Assembly: GCA_029204225.1 (NCBI GenBank)
Contig: MU832088.1
Location: 1 to 64,000, forward strand
Source: Diphasiastrum complanatum
Taxonomy: Eukaryota > Streptophyta > Lycopodiopsida > Lycopodiales > Lycopodiaceae
Length of the DNA stretch: 64,000 bases
Reading direction: 5' to 3'
Shown: positions 1 to 13,429 of the stretch, piece by piece
Layout of the letters: the number at the start of each line of letters is the position of its first letter
How positions within the stretch are numbered: position 1 is the first letter of the stretch
The notes under the pieces: model-generated
Databases searched by the model: none
What the model was told of the DNA's origin: nothing
What the model saw: the letters and a program-made list of their open reading frames with translations, nothing else
Translations under genes and position numbers: made by a program

Positions 1-970
1 CATATGTGGGAAGTGATTCACAGATGTAACCCGGTGGTTGGTCCATATAGACTTCATCTTCTAATTCGCCATGTAGGAATGTTGTCTTCCCATCGACTGT
101 GTGAATCCTGAGGTCATAAGTGGCTGCATATGCAAATAGTAAATGTAGGGACGCATGCTTCACAACTGGAGAGAAGGTCTCAGTGTAGTCGATGCCATAC
201 TTCTGAGAAAATTCTTGCGCTACAAGTCTAGCTTTGTACCTCGAAGCATTTCCATTCGGTCCGTACTTTAGCTTGTATGCCCATTTGGCATTGCACTGTC
301 TTCTGCTTGTCTAGTATGGATCGCCACTGAATCCACAGAACTCTTCGGATGTCGAAGCCGAGCTGCTTGGTACAAATCTGGCTAGTGCTCTTCATTCTCT
401 TGTCGATCTCTTGGGAAATTGTTTGGGTACTCCAATGTCCTTGCCTTTGTCTCTTCGGCTAGGTTTGGAACTATTTTGGTTTACAGGCGTTCTAGCTACA
501 GGCATGCTTGTTGTCTTTTCATTGTCTGATTTGTCGCTTAGCTGATGTGGCATTCGAACATCTTCTTCTAAGTGTTTAGGTTTTGCTCCCTCTGTCATGG
601 TTGGCAGGTTGTAGTACTACTTTCCTAAGACGTCATAGCTAGTAGAATCATCGTTGGCCGTTGTTCTAGTTTCATCAAACTTGACGTCTTTGATGATCTT
701 CACTTGGTTGGTTTTTGGCATGTAGATCTTGTAGTACGACGAATGGTTGTCATATCCAACGAGGTGTCCTTATTCGACTTTCTCATTGAGCTTCTTTTGA
801 AGCTTGTCTGGAACATGTGCATAAGCTACATGCCAAAGATTCGAACGTGTGTTAGATTGGGCTTTCTGCCCCACCATAGTTTGTGTGGTGGTGTGTGAGG
901 AACACTAGATCTACCTATCTACTTCTAGATATAGGCGGCTATAGCTATTGCTTCAACCCATAGCACTTTT
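1..970 (-). mobile_element. Ty1/copia retrotransposon fragment (integrase C-end to reverse transcriptase)
   Basis: Read on the minus strand, 300-1 gives the copia reverse-transcriptase start (pieces such as AKWAYKLKYGPNGNASRYKA and GELEDEVYMDQPPGYI). About 900-600 gives the end of the integrase domain (HLVGYDNHSSYYKIYMPK). Order and strand fit one old copia copy that runs off the left edge. It is a fossil with several breaks. Its LTRs are not in view on this side. Confidence 0.85.
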
Positions 971-2049
971 GGTGCCTTCGATAGGTCGTCATGCTGCAAC
1001 TATGATATTGTCAATTCCTTCACCTTCCGCCAACCTACCAATTGAAGGTTCTCCACTTCTCGTCGATACAAGAGTGTCAATGAGGCCGGAAGAAGAACTG
1101 AGGAAACACCCTGAAGCAGAAGGAAAATACAAAGAGTGCCAAGACAATTCATGATTATTTGGAAGACCTACAAGGAAATTGTCCGAGAAATCCAAAGAAA
1201 AGATTCAAAGGCAATTTTCAGAGGACAATATGTTTAGATGATCAAGTTGGTATACATACAAGCTTATACCAGTAGTTATGCCTTATCTAGAACCTATTCC
1301 GTTGGGCATAAATAAACAAGATTCATCACATTCGAAGCCATCGGAAAGGAGATAGGCTGCGAGAAGTCTCTTGACAAAAAGAAAGCTGAAAAGAACAAGC
1401 AAGAGACTCTCAATTATGCAGGGCTATCCTGATAATGTGCTGCAACTTTGAAGTGTTGCCGAGAAGCGTGACGATATCAACCAATAAGTTCTGGGTTTTA
1501 CACAGGCAAATGCTGATCCATGGCTTTCCAAGAATCAAGCATCAAAGCTGAGGCATTGCAGTGGGACCTGCAATACAATAGGGGGAGGATAATGTTAGTT
1601 GATGCCATACCCCTGGCGTGTCGATGCAATGCCTCATCACCCAAAAAGGGTTTCCAGCAGAGATGAAGTTGAGATTCGAGTCTGAGAGCACGAGAATTAT
1701 TAGCGCTAGGCTGATTGAATTTTCTGTGAGCCCCATGGTAATTCCCGAAAGATGGAAAGCCATGTGGGGACTAGTAAATTAGACACTCTCAACTTGAGTT
1801 ATGTTTTTAATAAAAGGGCCTCCTATTATCTAGTAAGAGGTGGAACTCAAATCCTTATAGATTGGGGTTCACTTTGTTGCAAGAGGTGGACTCCAAATTA
1901 TAATACAATTGGGTTCTACAGCTCATGGGTATAGATAGAGGCCTCCTCCACGAGTTTCAAATGTAATCTGTACTGAAATGTTGTTGCTTTGTTAATTCAA
2001 GATTCTACTACTTGCATTTCCTTCCATGCTCCATCTTCATGCATATAGT
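971..2049. other. no gene recognised
   Basis: Only short, unconvincing reading frames occur. Nothing here matches a family I know. It probably consists of repeat debris between two retroelement scraps. Confidence 0.5.
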
Positions 2050-2335
2050 TTAGGTACTGATGTATGAATGTGTTTCTTCTTGATTTCTCTTTAAGGATTG
2101 AATTGGAAATAGTATCAGGTAGATGTGCAGGGCTGGGAGGCTGATCATAGTCGAATGCTTACTACTATTATAGGCAAACTCGATCAATGGAAGATACTTC
2201 TCCCAATCAAATTTCCATCGAGACACATATGCTTGTAGCATTTGTTCCATCGTCTAATTTATTCTTTCCATCTGTCCATCCGTCTCAGGATGATCAGAAG
2301 AACCCAAGCTCAGAGTCGTCTCTAGTTTAGCAAAC
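2050..2335 (-). mobile_element. Ty3/gypsy integrase fragment
   Basis: The minus strand reads through the conserved end of a gypsy integrase: DGQMERIN followed by MEQMLQAYVSRWKFDWEKYL and LIEFAYNSSKHST. This is the region after the catalytic core in chromovirus-like elements. It is a short, broken fossil with no LTR beside it. Confidence 0.8.
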
Positions 2336-2450
2336 ACAACCGACCAAAAGTGCCGATACACCTCATGCAATAACCCAAGTGTAACTCTTTCTATTTCCCT
2401 CCCATTCTCAACTCGGCCTTCCCCTAGTTCACGCGCCCAGAATCTGCAAA

Positions 2451-3530
<1,080 letters not shown>

Positions 3531-4040
3531 ATGGCTCTGATACCAATATAAAGTCCTACACATAGGATACTATCTAAACATGCCAATACAAGCAACACAT
3601 AAGGGAACGGATGGTAGTGGACAAACCAACCCAACCAACCTAGATCGGGCAGATGTAGCTCCCAAGCTATGGATCAATCTCAAAGGGGAAAGAAGAATCA
3701 CTCTAGCAGCATGTAGCTACCAATCATGCAATCACGCATACACTAGTGAGAGCCCAATAGGTATACTTATACCCTCCAAGGCCCATGCACCACTAGTAGT
3801 GCACTGTGACACCTCACTGGACACCTCTGCAGCCTATCTGGGCCATGTCATCCAGTTTTTCAATCACTCACTTATAGATCCATACAAATCCACCATCATA
3901 ACTTTAGGCCTACAACCATTAATTATGACCTTATACACATAAGGGCCCCAATTCCCTTATAGTCACAATTAATTTATGGGTTGTTGGTCTACTAATCCCT
4001 AGCGTGTCCACGCTAGGGATCAATAGCATGGACACACTAC
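3531..4040 (-). mobile_element. LTR remnant with initiator-Met-tRNA primer-binding site
   Basis: At 3,533-3,545 the minus strand reads TGGTATCAGAGCC, the usual plant primer-binding site complementary to initiator tRNA-Met. The LTR should therefore lie at higher coordinates. Sequence to about 4,040 has no coding content and contains a perfect 12-bp-arm hairpin at 3,995-4,020. The outer boundary is not visible. Confidence 0.5.
3995..4020. repeat. perfect hairpin, 12-bp arms with 2-nt loop
   Basis: The arms are ATCCCTAGCGTG and CACGCTAGGGAT, separated by TC. It sits inside the presumed LTR at 3,531-4,040. It may be a leftover regulatory or terminator-like structure of that element. Confidence 0.85.
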
Positions 4041-4129
4041 CCAAGACTAGTCATGGGCATGATAGAGTCCGACTTGTCGACTCACCCTACTATTATCAAG
4101 GACCAGACTGTCCCGACTTTATCGACTAT

Positions 4130-4790
4130 CAGTAGCGACATGCTTAGAATAGAGGCATCTTTTCCAAAAGATTTCTGGGGTGAAGCAATTTCTTGTGCAA
4201 ATTATCTTTGTAAACCATCAACAAGCATGTTATTGGATGCGAATGGGTGTTTAGAGTCAAATACAACAATGATGGCTCCATCAACAACTTCAAAGCAAGA
4301 CTATGTGTGAAATGTTATGCTCAACTCCATGGTCTTGATTATGAAGACACTTTCACACCCATGGCCAAGATGGTCACCATAAGGATTATTATCTCTATTG
4401 AATGCTATTTCAAGTGGAGGATGTTCCAACTTGATGTTTCTAATGCCTTCCTCAATGGCTACCTTGAGGAAGAGATCTATATGGAGAAACCCGAGGGCTT
4501 TATCAAAGATGGCGATGAATCCAAAGTATGCTTATTGTTCAAAAGCATTTACAAGCTCAAGCAAGCCCTGAGGTCTTGGTATGCAAGGCTAAATTCATAT
4601 CTCTTATCACTTGGATTCAATCTAAGTGCCTATGATCCATCTTTGTACATAAAGTTTGTAAATAACAACCTTGTTATTCTCATCATATATGTAGATGATA
4701 TCATCTTGTGTGGAAATTGCATGAAACTTGTTAATGAGACAAAAATTGCTCTTGGTAGTGAATTCAAAACCCATTACTTGGATTTTTTAT
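4130..4790 (+). mobile_element. Ty1/copia reverse-transcriptase fragment
   Basis: The plus strand encodes the end of copia integrase (FPKDFWGEAISCANYL) and then reverse transcriptase: LDVSNAFLNGYLEEEIYMEK, EGFIKDG, IYKLKQALRSWYARL and the catalytic IIYVDDIIL. It is a broken fossil, truncated after the palm domain where unrelated T-rich sequence starts. Confidence 0.9.
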
Positions 4791-4904
4791 TTTTTTACCA
4801 AACCCTTTGCATCCAAATCCATTCTTTACTTTCTACCTATCTCCCACCACTCTCTGTGAGGGGAGGATAAACAAGTAGTATTGTAATACTACTTCGTACA
4901 AATC

Positions 4905-5345
4905 ATGGATACTGAAAATTATGACAAGAGGTATCTTCCAAAGCCGAATCTTCCAAATGAACAACCTGAATCAATTCAACGGACAAGACCACAATTAAGA
5001 TCTGTCATACATGATCCAAGAAATTGAGCTAATCATTCGAAAGGAGATATGATGATTTAGCTTTTAGATTATCTTCTAGACGAGGACCACCTACATATGA
5101 ACGTAGAACTCCAAAATTTGATTTACCAAAATTTGATGGAAGAATGGATCCTCATAAATTTATTCAGACCTTTGAGAATGCATGTGACGTATATGGAGAT
5201 TCTTCACATGAAAGCACGGCCTAGAAAAAAGAATCAAAGAGATCCAGCTGAGAAGGCCAATAGAAAAGAAAAGATTGAGAGGCAGACAAAGATCTTGGCC
5301 GAGTCTCAACAAATAACCATTAGGGGAAATATGAGCTCAAAATGG
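4905..5345 (+). mobile_element. Ty3/gypsy gag-like fragment
   Basis: A frame near 5,090-5,210 reads FDLPKFDGRMDPHKFIQTFE and NACDVYGDS. This is typical of the start of the retrotransposon gag domain, and it is preceded by an Asn/Pro/Arg-rich leader. Only this piece is left and it is broken. Confidence 0.6.
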
Positions 5346-5503
5346 GCCCTCTAAGAAATTTCACTTTAGAGAGAGGTTACATAGAGAGAGAATGTGAACT
5401 GATAACTTTTGGTCGCCATTTTTTGAGTTTTCGGCCTTGCCCGACGTTTAACTGGTATGGTTAACTTCAGACAAAAGCTAGTTAAGAATGAGATGTAATA
5501 ACT

Positions 5504-8430
5504 TCTATGCGTGCTCGTTCCAAAACTCGGGACTAGAGCTTTAAGACTGAAAATCTTGGTGTCCTCAATGCAAAAACTGAAGCAGGATTAGCAGAATTTT
5601 TGAAATTATTGTATGCTTATAGTGAAATATGAGGTGGGACGATTTATCAACGCAACATAAACATTACAAAAGTAAGGTATGAAGGATCTATTCATGTTGA
5701 TTAACTATAATTTGAGCATTAACAGATTGTAGCTTTCAACAATGGCAATGTTCCATTTTCATGTAGCTCTTCCTATGCAATGCACACCAATTATTAAGAA
5801 AAATTTGAAAGTTGTAGAGAATGTTGCTGCAATAGTTAGAGAATTGAGAATGAATAATCATATGAATATAGATTTGTGGGTGGATGGATCAATTTACCCT
5901 AATGATCCAGCTACCAATTTGTGTCCAGATTTTAAGTCCATAACTCATCTTCTCAGATTTGTATGTGAAGAAATATCAGATTACTTGGATATTGTCAAAA
6001 GTTGCGTGATATTGGAATGCATAACATATCTTGTCTTAATCAGCAATTACAGTTTGCTAATAAACAATTGCAACATGCAAATCAACAATTGCTTCCTTAT
6101 GTGCAACACACTAGTTTTGAAAACAATGCACTCAAGAATGCTATGTCAGAGTTGAATGCTGTAGTCACTACTCTTTGGGGATCAAATCAAGAAATGTTAG
6201 AATCCATGGAAAAGTTGCGATCCGAGAGTTTAAAATCAGTTGTTGATATAAAAGTTATTAAAAAGGCAATGATGAAAAAAGAAAGAAAGAGAGTACCGAT
6301 GAAGAATATTGATGACTTATCTACACATAGCGGCAATAAAAAAAAAAAAGAATTCGAGCATTCAAGTATGTATTCATATAAACTGTTTATTTGATTTGTA
6401 TATGTCATTTACTTTTGATTTGCACTTGATAACATGAATTATCTATTTGTCAAAAATAATTTGGATTTTTATGTTTGTTGCAGATCATGTTTGGTGGCAA
6501 AGAACTATTTAACAGATCGTTCGTGCATTGGATCACCTTTAAGTCATGTGTTACCAAGAAAGTCAACAAAGGAAATGATGAAAAATGCTTGGTTTGAAAA
6601 AATGAAAAATGAAATTGCAGAGACTGTTTTGATTAAGGTTCAATCATACCTGGATGCAAATGTGATACAAGGTGCATGTGATGTTTTCGGAATTAGCAAA
6701 AATGCTTATTCTATTTTTTTAGATTAGTTAAAGAAGCTTTTTTCCAAGTGATGGTGAAAAAATCTTATCTTCCACGTTCGTATCGAGTAAGATTAGCAAG
6801 AAATTATTATAATGACTGAATGTTCAAAGTAGTTGGACAACCACTTCATATAACTGAATTATACAAATCAGAATATGGTGAGCTCAATTACAATGATTGC
6901 AATAATATTTTTCTTGATATTGAAAATGTTCTAAAATACATTATTTGATTCTATAAACTAGACGAACATCAAGTAAATGCTTCTTGGTTTCCAAGGGGAG
7001 GCTCGAACCTGGGACCAAAGAAACTTGGGATGCAACATCAAATAAATGGAAAGATCATCATTGTAATAAAATTGGATGAATCTGAAATCATTAAAGGTCA
7101 AAAGTTGGAATGAGTGAGTGTCACTTTGATGAACAAAATTTTAGATACAGATGATCGAACGTTTAGTGTTCAATCGAAAAATCACATATGGTGGCTGGCG
7201 GCATTCCAGGTATACATTTCAATTTTTATTTAGAATATCATTATTAGCATTTCATACCTTGCCAGTTTTTATTAACATGTCATGCATTACTTGCTTCTCT
7301 ACAAGTCTTGAAAGAGAACCATAAAATACTTTCATAGATATTTTCAAGAACAAATTATGACAAGATTATAAAAAGACAATTAGAGGTTGAGAAATTTACA
7401 GTCGAAAACCATGGAAGTTTTCAAATTCAATGGCACTTTGCAAGGGATTTGAAAACATTAAAATGTATGTATAATGTCTCTCATGGGGAAACATCAAAGC
7501 ATCCATGTCTTTAGTACATGAAAGATTGCTACAATATGAATTTGGGACGATCAAACACTGGCCCAACACGAGAAGCTGAAGATCCAAATATGAAAAGTGT
7601 TCTGCCAATTCCATTAAAAAATGTACACATATGCACATTGCATGCTGAGGTTCGTATTATTGAAAAACTTGTTTACCTGTATATTCTACTAGCATGGAAT
7701 CATAAACCGGAGTCTGAGGCTAAAGCAACAATTAGGAGGTTGGAATAGTTCTATCAAATGCAGGACTACATAAAGGGAATGTCATGATTGAAAAAGACTC
7801 TTCGGAAAGAAAAAAAAAACATTCCTAATAAGCCATCAATTGGAGGTGCTAAAGCAAGAAGATTTTTATCCAATTACACGTGCAAAGAATCAAGTGTTAG
7901 ATACGAAATTTGGAGAGAAATTTTTCAAGCAACACGAACACTGAAAGGAAGTAATCGAGTGGAAAAGGGACAAGTGTGGACCAACTTAGACAAACTCATA
8001 GGTGTTATCAAGAAAGAAAATATCATTAGAAGATATGAGAACTTTGCAAAATCATTGCACCACATTTGTAAATCTATACATGATTGTTGGGGAAAAGACA
8101 ACATTACTCATTACATGGTGCTAATCTATATCATTATCTGGTACTTATCTCATTCTGGCGTATATTTTTTTCTACTAATGTAGCTAATCAAAACGCTTGT
8201 TTGCAGCACATCCTTCTTTATCATGCAACTTATTTTGCAAAGGAATATGAGAGCTTAAGTATCATCACAAGGCATGAAAATATCTCATTGGCAAGCAAGA
8301 GGAGCAATTCATAGAGCTACAAATCATGGAGGACACAATTCAAGAAATAAATATTTAGTTCAACTTTTTCAGTGGTTTTACATAAGAGCACAATTTAGAT
8401 ATCAAGCTAAAAACTCGCCAAATGTTACGA
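5504..8430 (+). pseudogene. T gene, transposase-like protein (copy 1)
   Basis: Unknown family shared with copy 2; a DDE-type transposase is my inference. The first exon starts at 5,504 (MRARSKTRD...). Next come IDLWVDGS and SITHLLRFVC, then a long Gln/Asn-rich coiled coil (about 6,030-6,340) ending in a lysine-rich stretch. After an intron (acceptor at about 6,483) comes LVAKNYLTDRSC to VIQGACDVFGISKNA. Later parts read IVIKLDESEIIKGQK, WHFARDLKTLKCMYNVSHG, HPC, VLPIPLKNVHICTLHAEVRI and, at about 8,205-8,420, SHWQARGAIHRATNHGG with LVQLFQWFYIRAQF. It contains about 150 codons (7,650-8,110) that copy 2 lacks. It is broken. Confidence 0.65.
6965..7048 (-). mobile_element. mini-SINE (tRNA-derived, 54 bp) with target-site duplication
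   Basis: The insert is 6,980-7,033. It is flanked by direct repeats aacatcaagtaaatg (6,965-6,979) and aacatcaaataaatg (7,034-7,048). Read on the minus strand it contains a pol III B box, GGTTCGAGCCTCC, and ends GGAAACCAAGAAG. It lacks the A-box half, so it is 5'-truncated. It sits in the T gene, where copy 2 has uninterrupted coding sequence. Related copies are at 32,454, 55,743 and 59,897. Confidence 0.85.
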
Positions 8431-8506
8431 TTTTTTGAAAGGCATTCAAATTCATAACAAAAGAGCTATCCTTGTAATATATCAAAAATCTTTTATAGAA
8501 AATTGT

Positions 8507-8945
8507 TTAATTATCATCATCATCCTCTTCAAGATTCAGACGGATGGTATTGTCATGAAGGAATAATCTGCTTTCACAGGGATCCAAAAATTTTAAATTT
8601 TTTCTTTTGTTCATATCAATGTAACCCGAATAAAGGGCCATTGCAGAAGATCTTTTTGTAGTCTCATTGGGAGTATAGCCCAATATTTTTATTGCCAAAT
8701 CCCTTTTCACAAAAATTATTTTATATGCTCCTTTTGCATACTTATGGCCTCCTAAACAAACTGATAATGATTTGATAGCCATAATGATAGTGGTTGCATA
8801 TGGATTAAAAGATGAATGATATATACAAATCTCATTATCTTGAAAGTTTTTCAAATAATGAGATAGAGACACATCCTTTCTCCTGGTTGATACACCTCGG
8901 ACGCCTCCATGTCTCATACCAAAGACATCCATTTCAATAGCATCC
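8507..8945 (-). pseudogene. M gene, last exon(s), unknown protein (copy 1)
   Basis: Not recognised as any known family. The minus strand reads DAIEMDVFGMRHGGVRG, LSHYLKNFQDNEICIYHSS, IMAIKSLSVCLGGHKYAKGA, IIFVKRDLAIKILGY and LFLHDNTIRLNLEEDDDDN, then stop. It aligns along its length with 25,218-25,678 of copy 2, including the exon start right after an intron acceptor (…TTTACAG at about 8,946). The tail is strongly acidic in both copies. The upstream exon has been lost toward the copia LTR. The 3' end faces the T gene across about 80 bp. Confidence 0.65.
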
Positions 8946-9111
8946 TGTAAACGAGTAAAGAAAATAAATTTAGAATGATATGTGTTATAGTTTCATCATA
9001 TGTGCTATATTTCCATATTGGCATATTGAGGCCAAAACTTGTTTTAGACTTAACGATTGACTTTTCAAAGGTCATTAGTCTAAATGTCACTTGAATAAAC
9101 ACTTTTTGAAA

Positions 9112-11110
9112 GTGTGGAAAAGTTAGAATGTGAGTTTGAGTATATTCAAATTTGAATAGTTGGGTACATTGAATCTAGACCCAAAAATAGTAGGGTTAGA
9201 ATTTTGGAGGGAAAGCCAAGTGGTCAAATAGGGTTTGGATATGCTATAAAAGGATGTAACTCATGGAGAGAGCTATCTTCTCTCTTCTCTATCTCATTTC
9301 ATGCTTATACATGGTTCTCTTGGGTTCTACTATCCATTGGTGCACTATCTTGGTGATTGCTTGCAATTCTATGTGTAGAATGGTCATTAATTATTATTTT
9401 TGGAATCACACATGTGAAATATAGTAGCTTGCTGGTTTTGTACGAACATCAGTAGTACTTTATCATTTCATTCAAGTTTGATCAAGTTCTATTAGTGTTT
9501 GCATCTCATTTTGTGTGTAGATGCTGATTTTTCTACATTGGTGAGATTGGTAGTGTATTTCTCTTTCTAACCAAAGATCATTCAAGTAGATTAGATCATA
9601 ATGATATGAAATCTTTCACATGGTATCAGAGCTTGTGTTTCAGGTTATGAAGGAGAAAATCAGATCTATCAATGATTTGGTGAAGATATCAAGTCTAGAG
9701 CATGCTAGAGAGGATTCTACACCAAAATTGAGCTTTTTGCTTTTGTAGATCAAAACACTATATAGGTCAATATACTTGATCAATTCCAATTTTTCATTTC
9801 ACATACTGGATTTGGACGATTTTTGGATCTGGATTAGCCTAAGTGGTGGCTTATAGATTGCATATCAAATTTTCAAGCATTTGCATGTAGATTTGGAATA
9901 GTCAATTTTTTGTGATTTTGACAAAATCCTGATTTTGATTGGATCTCTAGATAGTGAGGTTGCTGGACTTCATTTGAGTGTGTTTCAATCTTAGGAAGTG
10001 GCAAAAGTCATTAGATTGAGGATAGATCATAGGTTGATCAAGATTCCATGATTATGTGTGTTGATTTGCTTGGTATAAGTGCTAGAAGAGAATTTTTTGA
10101 GATAGTTTCAAATCTTGGTGATTTCTTTTGAAAGAATTTGTTGTTCTTCAAAGGAGTGTTTTGTGCATTGAAACAGGATGAAGGAGAAGCTCGGGCCATT
10201 GCTACATGGCAACCTCAATTGGAGTCATGTTGGAAGCCAATGATAGGCTTACCTCAAGTAACTATTCATTGTGGAAAGTGAGGATGGAGTCACTTCTTGA
10301 GATGAATGATGTTTTGGATATTGTTGTAGGTTTGGAGGAGAGAGTAGCAACACAACAAGATCAAATGAGCCATGACAAGAGGGCCAAGAAGGCTCTACAT
10401 ATGATAAAGATAAATACTACCAATGAACTTCTCAAGGAAGTTGGTAGGTGCACATCATCTTTGGAAGCTTGGAATTCATTGAAGAAGCTTTTTGAGTGCC
10501 CTGTCCTTCCTTTCAGCAAAACTGTTGTGTTGTGGTGTATAGGATGCAGTCCTTCTATGAAGGATTCAAAACTTGGCAAAGTGATTCGAGATGTATTATC
10601 CACCATGATCAGTTCTGATCTGCTTCACTTTGCTTCTTATGCATCTTTGTGCCCTGTTCACGTATTTTGTGAACTTATCAAGTGCTTCTGATTTGTTGTG
10701 AATAAAGTAGACTCTTGCAAACTTGTTATAGTTGGAAATGAAGTCTGAAGGTGTGCCTACCGACAGATCAAGCACACCAAGCTCACGAATCTACAGATGT
10801 TCTATGGCACAGAAGACTATGCCACATGAACCCAATGACATTGTATCAAACAAACCGACATGGAGCTATCACAGGAGTAAGCATCATGAATGCAACGAAC
10901 TCGACAACCTGTGATGCGTGCATGAAAGAGAAGATGTCCTGTACTCCCTTCACCAGGGACTCCTTCAGAACAACAAAGATTTTGAAGTTGGTACATTCAG
11001 ACATCTGCGGACCCTTCGATGTGATCTCAGTAGGTGGCCCGAAATACTTCATGACCCTTCGACGTGATCGGTCTCCAAGAACTATGTATCTGGATGGATC
11101 TGTACTTTGA
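9112..11110 (+). mobile_element. Ty1/copia element remnant: LTR, primer site, gag, integrase start
   Basis: A probable LTR (about 9,112-9,620; left edge uncertain) ends …TTTCACA and is followed directly by the primer site TGGTATCAGAGC at 9,621-9,632. Gag begins at 10,206 (MATSIGVMLEANDRLTSSNY, WKVRMESLLEMNDVLD, EAWNSLKKLFE). At 10,790-11,080 comes the pre-integrase and integrase start (LWHRRLCHMNPMTLYQ, CDACMKEKMSCTPF, HSDICGPFDVISVGGPKYF). It is broken, and most of pol is missing. The same LTR occurs reversed at 44,597-44,890. Confidence 0.8.
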
Positions 11111-12445
11111 AAGTCGGACATTATTTGTCTAAATGTAATGAAGTGAGGTTGCTCCTGAATTAAGAATGACCTCTTGTGTGTTAGATGTCAAGGCTGCACA
11201 CACATTTGTGCATAGATAGGCTATCGAAATATTCGAACTTTCTTTGTCCATCTTCGAGCTTTCAAGCTCTTCGACGTAGGATGAACTGTTGTGGTTCTCC
11301 TATTTGCCTTGAGGTTGCTTGTTCCTTGGATTCTGATAGCAGCGCTTGAACCTTGCATGCATTTTGCCCTTCTATCCTCAACATGGTATCAGAGAGTGAC
11401 TGAAATTTGTGTCACATTGAACCACTCTATTTTTCACAACAATGGTATCAGAGCCTCTTGCTCCTATCAGAGTGCTGATATAGCTTCAGAGCTATCGGAT
11501 CCAAGAGATCAAACATTCAGAACAAGGAACCACAAAATGAGCTGAAGAACACAGTTTACAACAATGGCATCTATAAGCAGCATAAAGTTGAAGATCTGTA
11601 CAATCCTTGACTCAGCTGGATCTAACTTCCTAGCATGGAAGGTGAAGACCTTTCTCATCTTAAAGGGAGAAGGGTTGTGGCCCTGGGTAGATGGCACTGA
11701 AGAAATGCCTACGACCACTGGCAAAGAGCTACGAGAACGGAGAGAAAAGAACGACAAGGTAGTAGTTGTGTTGTCTTCATCCATCGAAGATAGCCTAACG
11801 CTTGACCTCACGACACTCTCTAATGCAAGAGAGATGTGGGATGCATTACTTACCAGGTTCCAGACAAAATCACGCAGCCAAATAATGCTTCTCAAAGACT
11901 ACCTGACGAAGCTACGATGGGATGGCAAGGACCTCAAATCCTTTACCAGAAAGATGAAGGATCTATTCCTTTCATTACACAATGCCGGAACAGACAATGT
12001 CGTATCAGCAAAGAAGCAGCTCGCCTACTTGCTATGAGCGTTACCAAGTTTCTTTTCAAACCACTCGAACGTTGCTAGCGAAAGATCCAAAAGTGACTCT
12101 AAAAAAAATAGAGGTCGAGATTCGAGAAGAAGTCGAAGCCCGTGAGCACCTTGATCACAAAGACTCATCTGATCAGGCTCTCTACAGCAACAAGGAGAAG
12201 CCGAAGAAACAGTTCAAGCCTAAGAAAGAATCAGATCGAAATCAACAAATAGAGGGAGCCACAAAAGGCAAAGGGAAATCAAGAGAGTAGGACAACAAAA
12301 AGAAGATCTGTGTGAGATGCAAACACGAAGGGGACACAATCGATTCATGTTGGCTGAACCTGAAGATCGAATGTATCCATTGCCACAAGAAAGGTCATGC
12401 AGCACAATTCGTGTTCGCTTTCTTCAATGAATCTCTGCAGCTCTA
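11111..12445 (+). mobile_element. second copia remnant: LTR end, primer sites, gag with zinc knuckles
   Basis: Two primer-site-like sequences occur at 11,384 and 11,443, the latter TGGTATCAGAGC. Gag starts at 11,564 (MASISSIKLKICTILDSAGS, FLAWKVKTFLILKGEGLWPW, SNAREMWDALLTRFQTKSRS) and reaches a zinc knuckle near 12,310-12,410 (CVRCKHEGDTIDSC; CIHCHKKGHAA). No pol follows. It is a broken fossil of a different family from its neighbour. Confidence 0.8.
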
Positions 12446-13200
12446 ATACCACTGTTGTCAACTCGGATGGAATTTGATTCTGTCTGCCAGCTACTGCCTG
12501 CTAGATTAGATCTACAATCCTCAAAGGTGTAGACAGACACTGTTGACCTACATTGTAGTTTGTTTAAGTATTCGACAAAGATGAACCAATGTGCGAAATA
12601 AAATAAAATAGCTGAACATGTATAGACAACTCAGACATCCAAGCATTCGAGATCATTCAAGATAAAACTACATGTGCATTTCAGCTACTATATTATCATG
12701 ATCTTTTTAAAGAGCGTTGTTGTGACAAGCCCACACAGTGCATCGGCGCAAGAGAAGTTATGTCTCTCACAAATAATGTCAGATCGTCTCTCTTACTAGC
12801 GGATTTCTTGGACGTCGACTAAGCAACACTATGTCTAGCTCAAGTTGAAACTCAACCATTGACAATCCAACCAATTCTCTCATCTTCGAGCTGCTTATAT
12901 AGATGGAGAGAGAAAGGTTTTAATCTAATTTGAGATTACAAGAATGACTGATTAAGCATGTTCCAACGACATTCAGATTGCCTTCAACATCATCCGTGGA
13001 GGAGGACGTCCTCTTGGTACTTTCTTGATTTTGTTTGTACTTGGTGCGTGAAGATCTACTGCCTTTTGGTCTTCGAGTCTTCTTCGCCTTCATGTCTCAT
13101 TCGATCTTTGGCTTTGCCTTTGAGCTCCTTTGGTCTTCGAATATTTGACCTTTGAGGTATTCGCCTTCGTGCCTTGTTCGATTGAAATAGTTATGTGGCG
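12440..13200 (-). mobile_element. LTR remnant, minus strand
   Basis: The minus strand at 12,451-12,440 reads TGGTATTAGAGC, a one-base variant of the Met-tRNA primer site. It places an LTR at higher coordinates. Sequence to about 13,200 has no credible gene. The far LTR edge could not be fixed. Confidence 0.5.
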
Positions 13201-13429
13201 GTTGTGACCTGAGGACAAAACTACCAACATTGTGTGAGCAACCCCCATGGCTTGTTCCCACTTGAAATTCAGAAACATCTTATTAGAATGTTTGAACGCA
13301 TATGTAGTATCTTTATTCATGATAGTTCTCAACCCATCAGTGCCATCTAAAGGTATGTTTTCATAGCACTTAGAGATATCTGCAACCCATACATTGGTAA
13401 TCTTTGATGGTAGATTGAGATAAAATCAA

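Larger units (their letters stand above)
5500..8950. mobile_element. H3/C48-type element, copy 1 (T gene and 3' part of M gene)
   Basis: This copy holds the T gene on the plus strand and the last part of gene M on the minus strand, facing each other. Both match copy 2 (22,422-28,780) exon by exon, including intron positions. The right side ends near a copia LTR that starts at about 9,112, so the H3-protease and N genes are missing. I see no terminal inverted repeat at the left end. It is decayed, with several breaks, and a mini-SINE has landed in it at 6,980-7,033. Confidence 0.75.
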
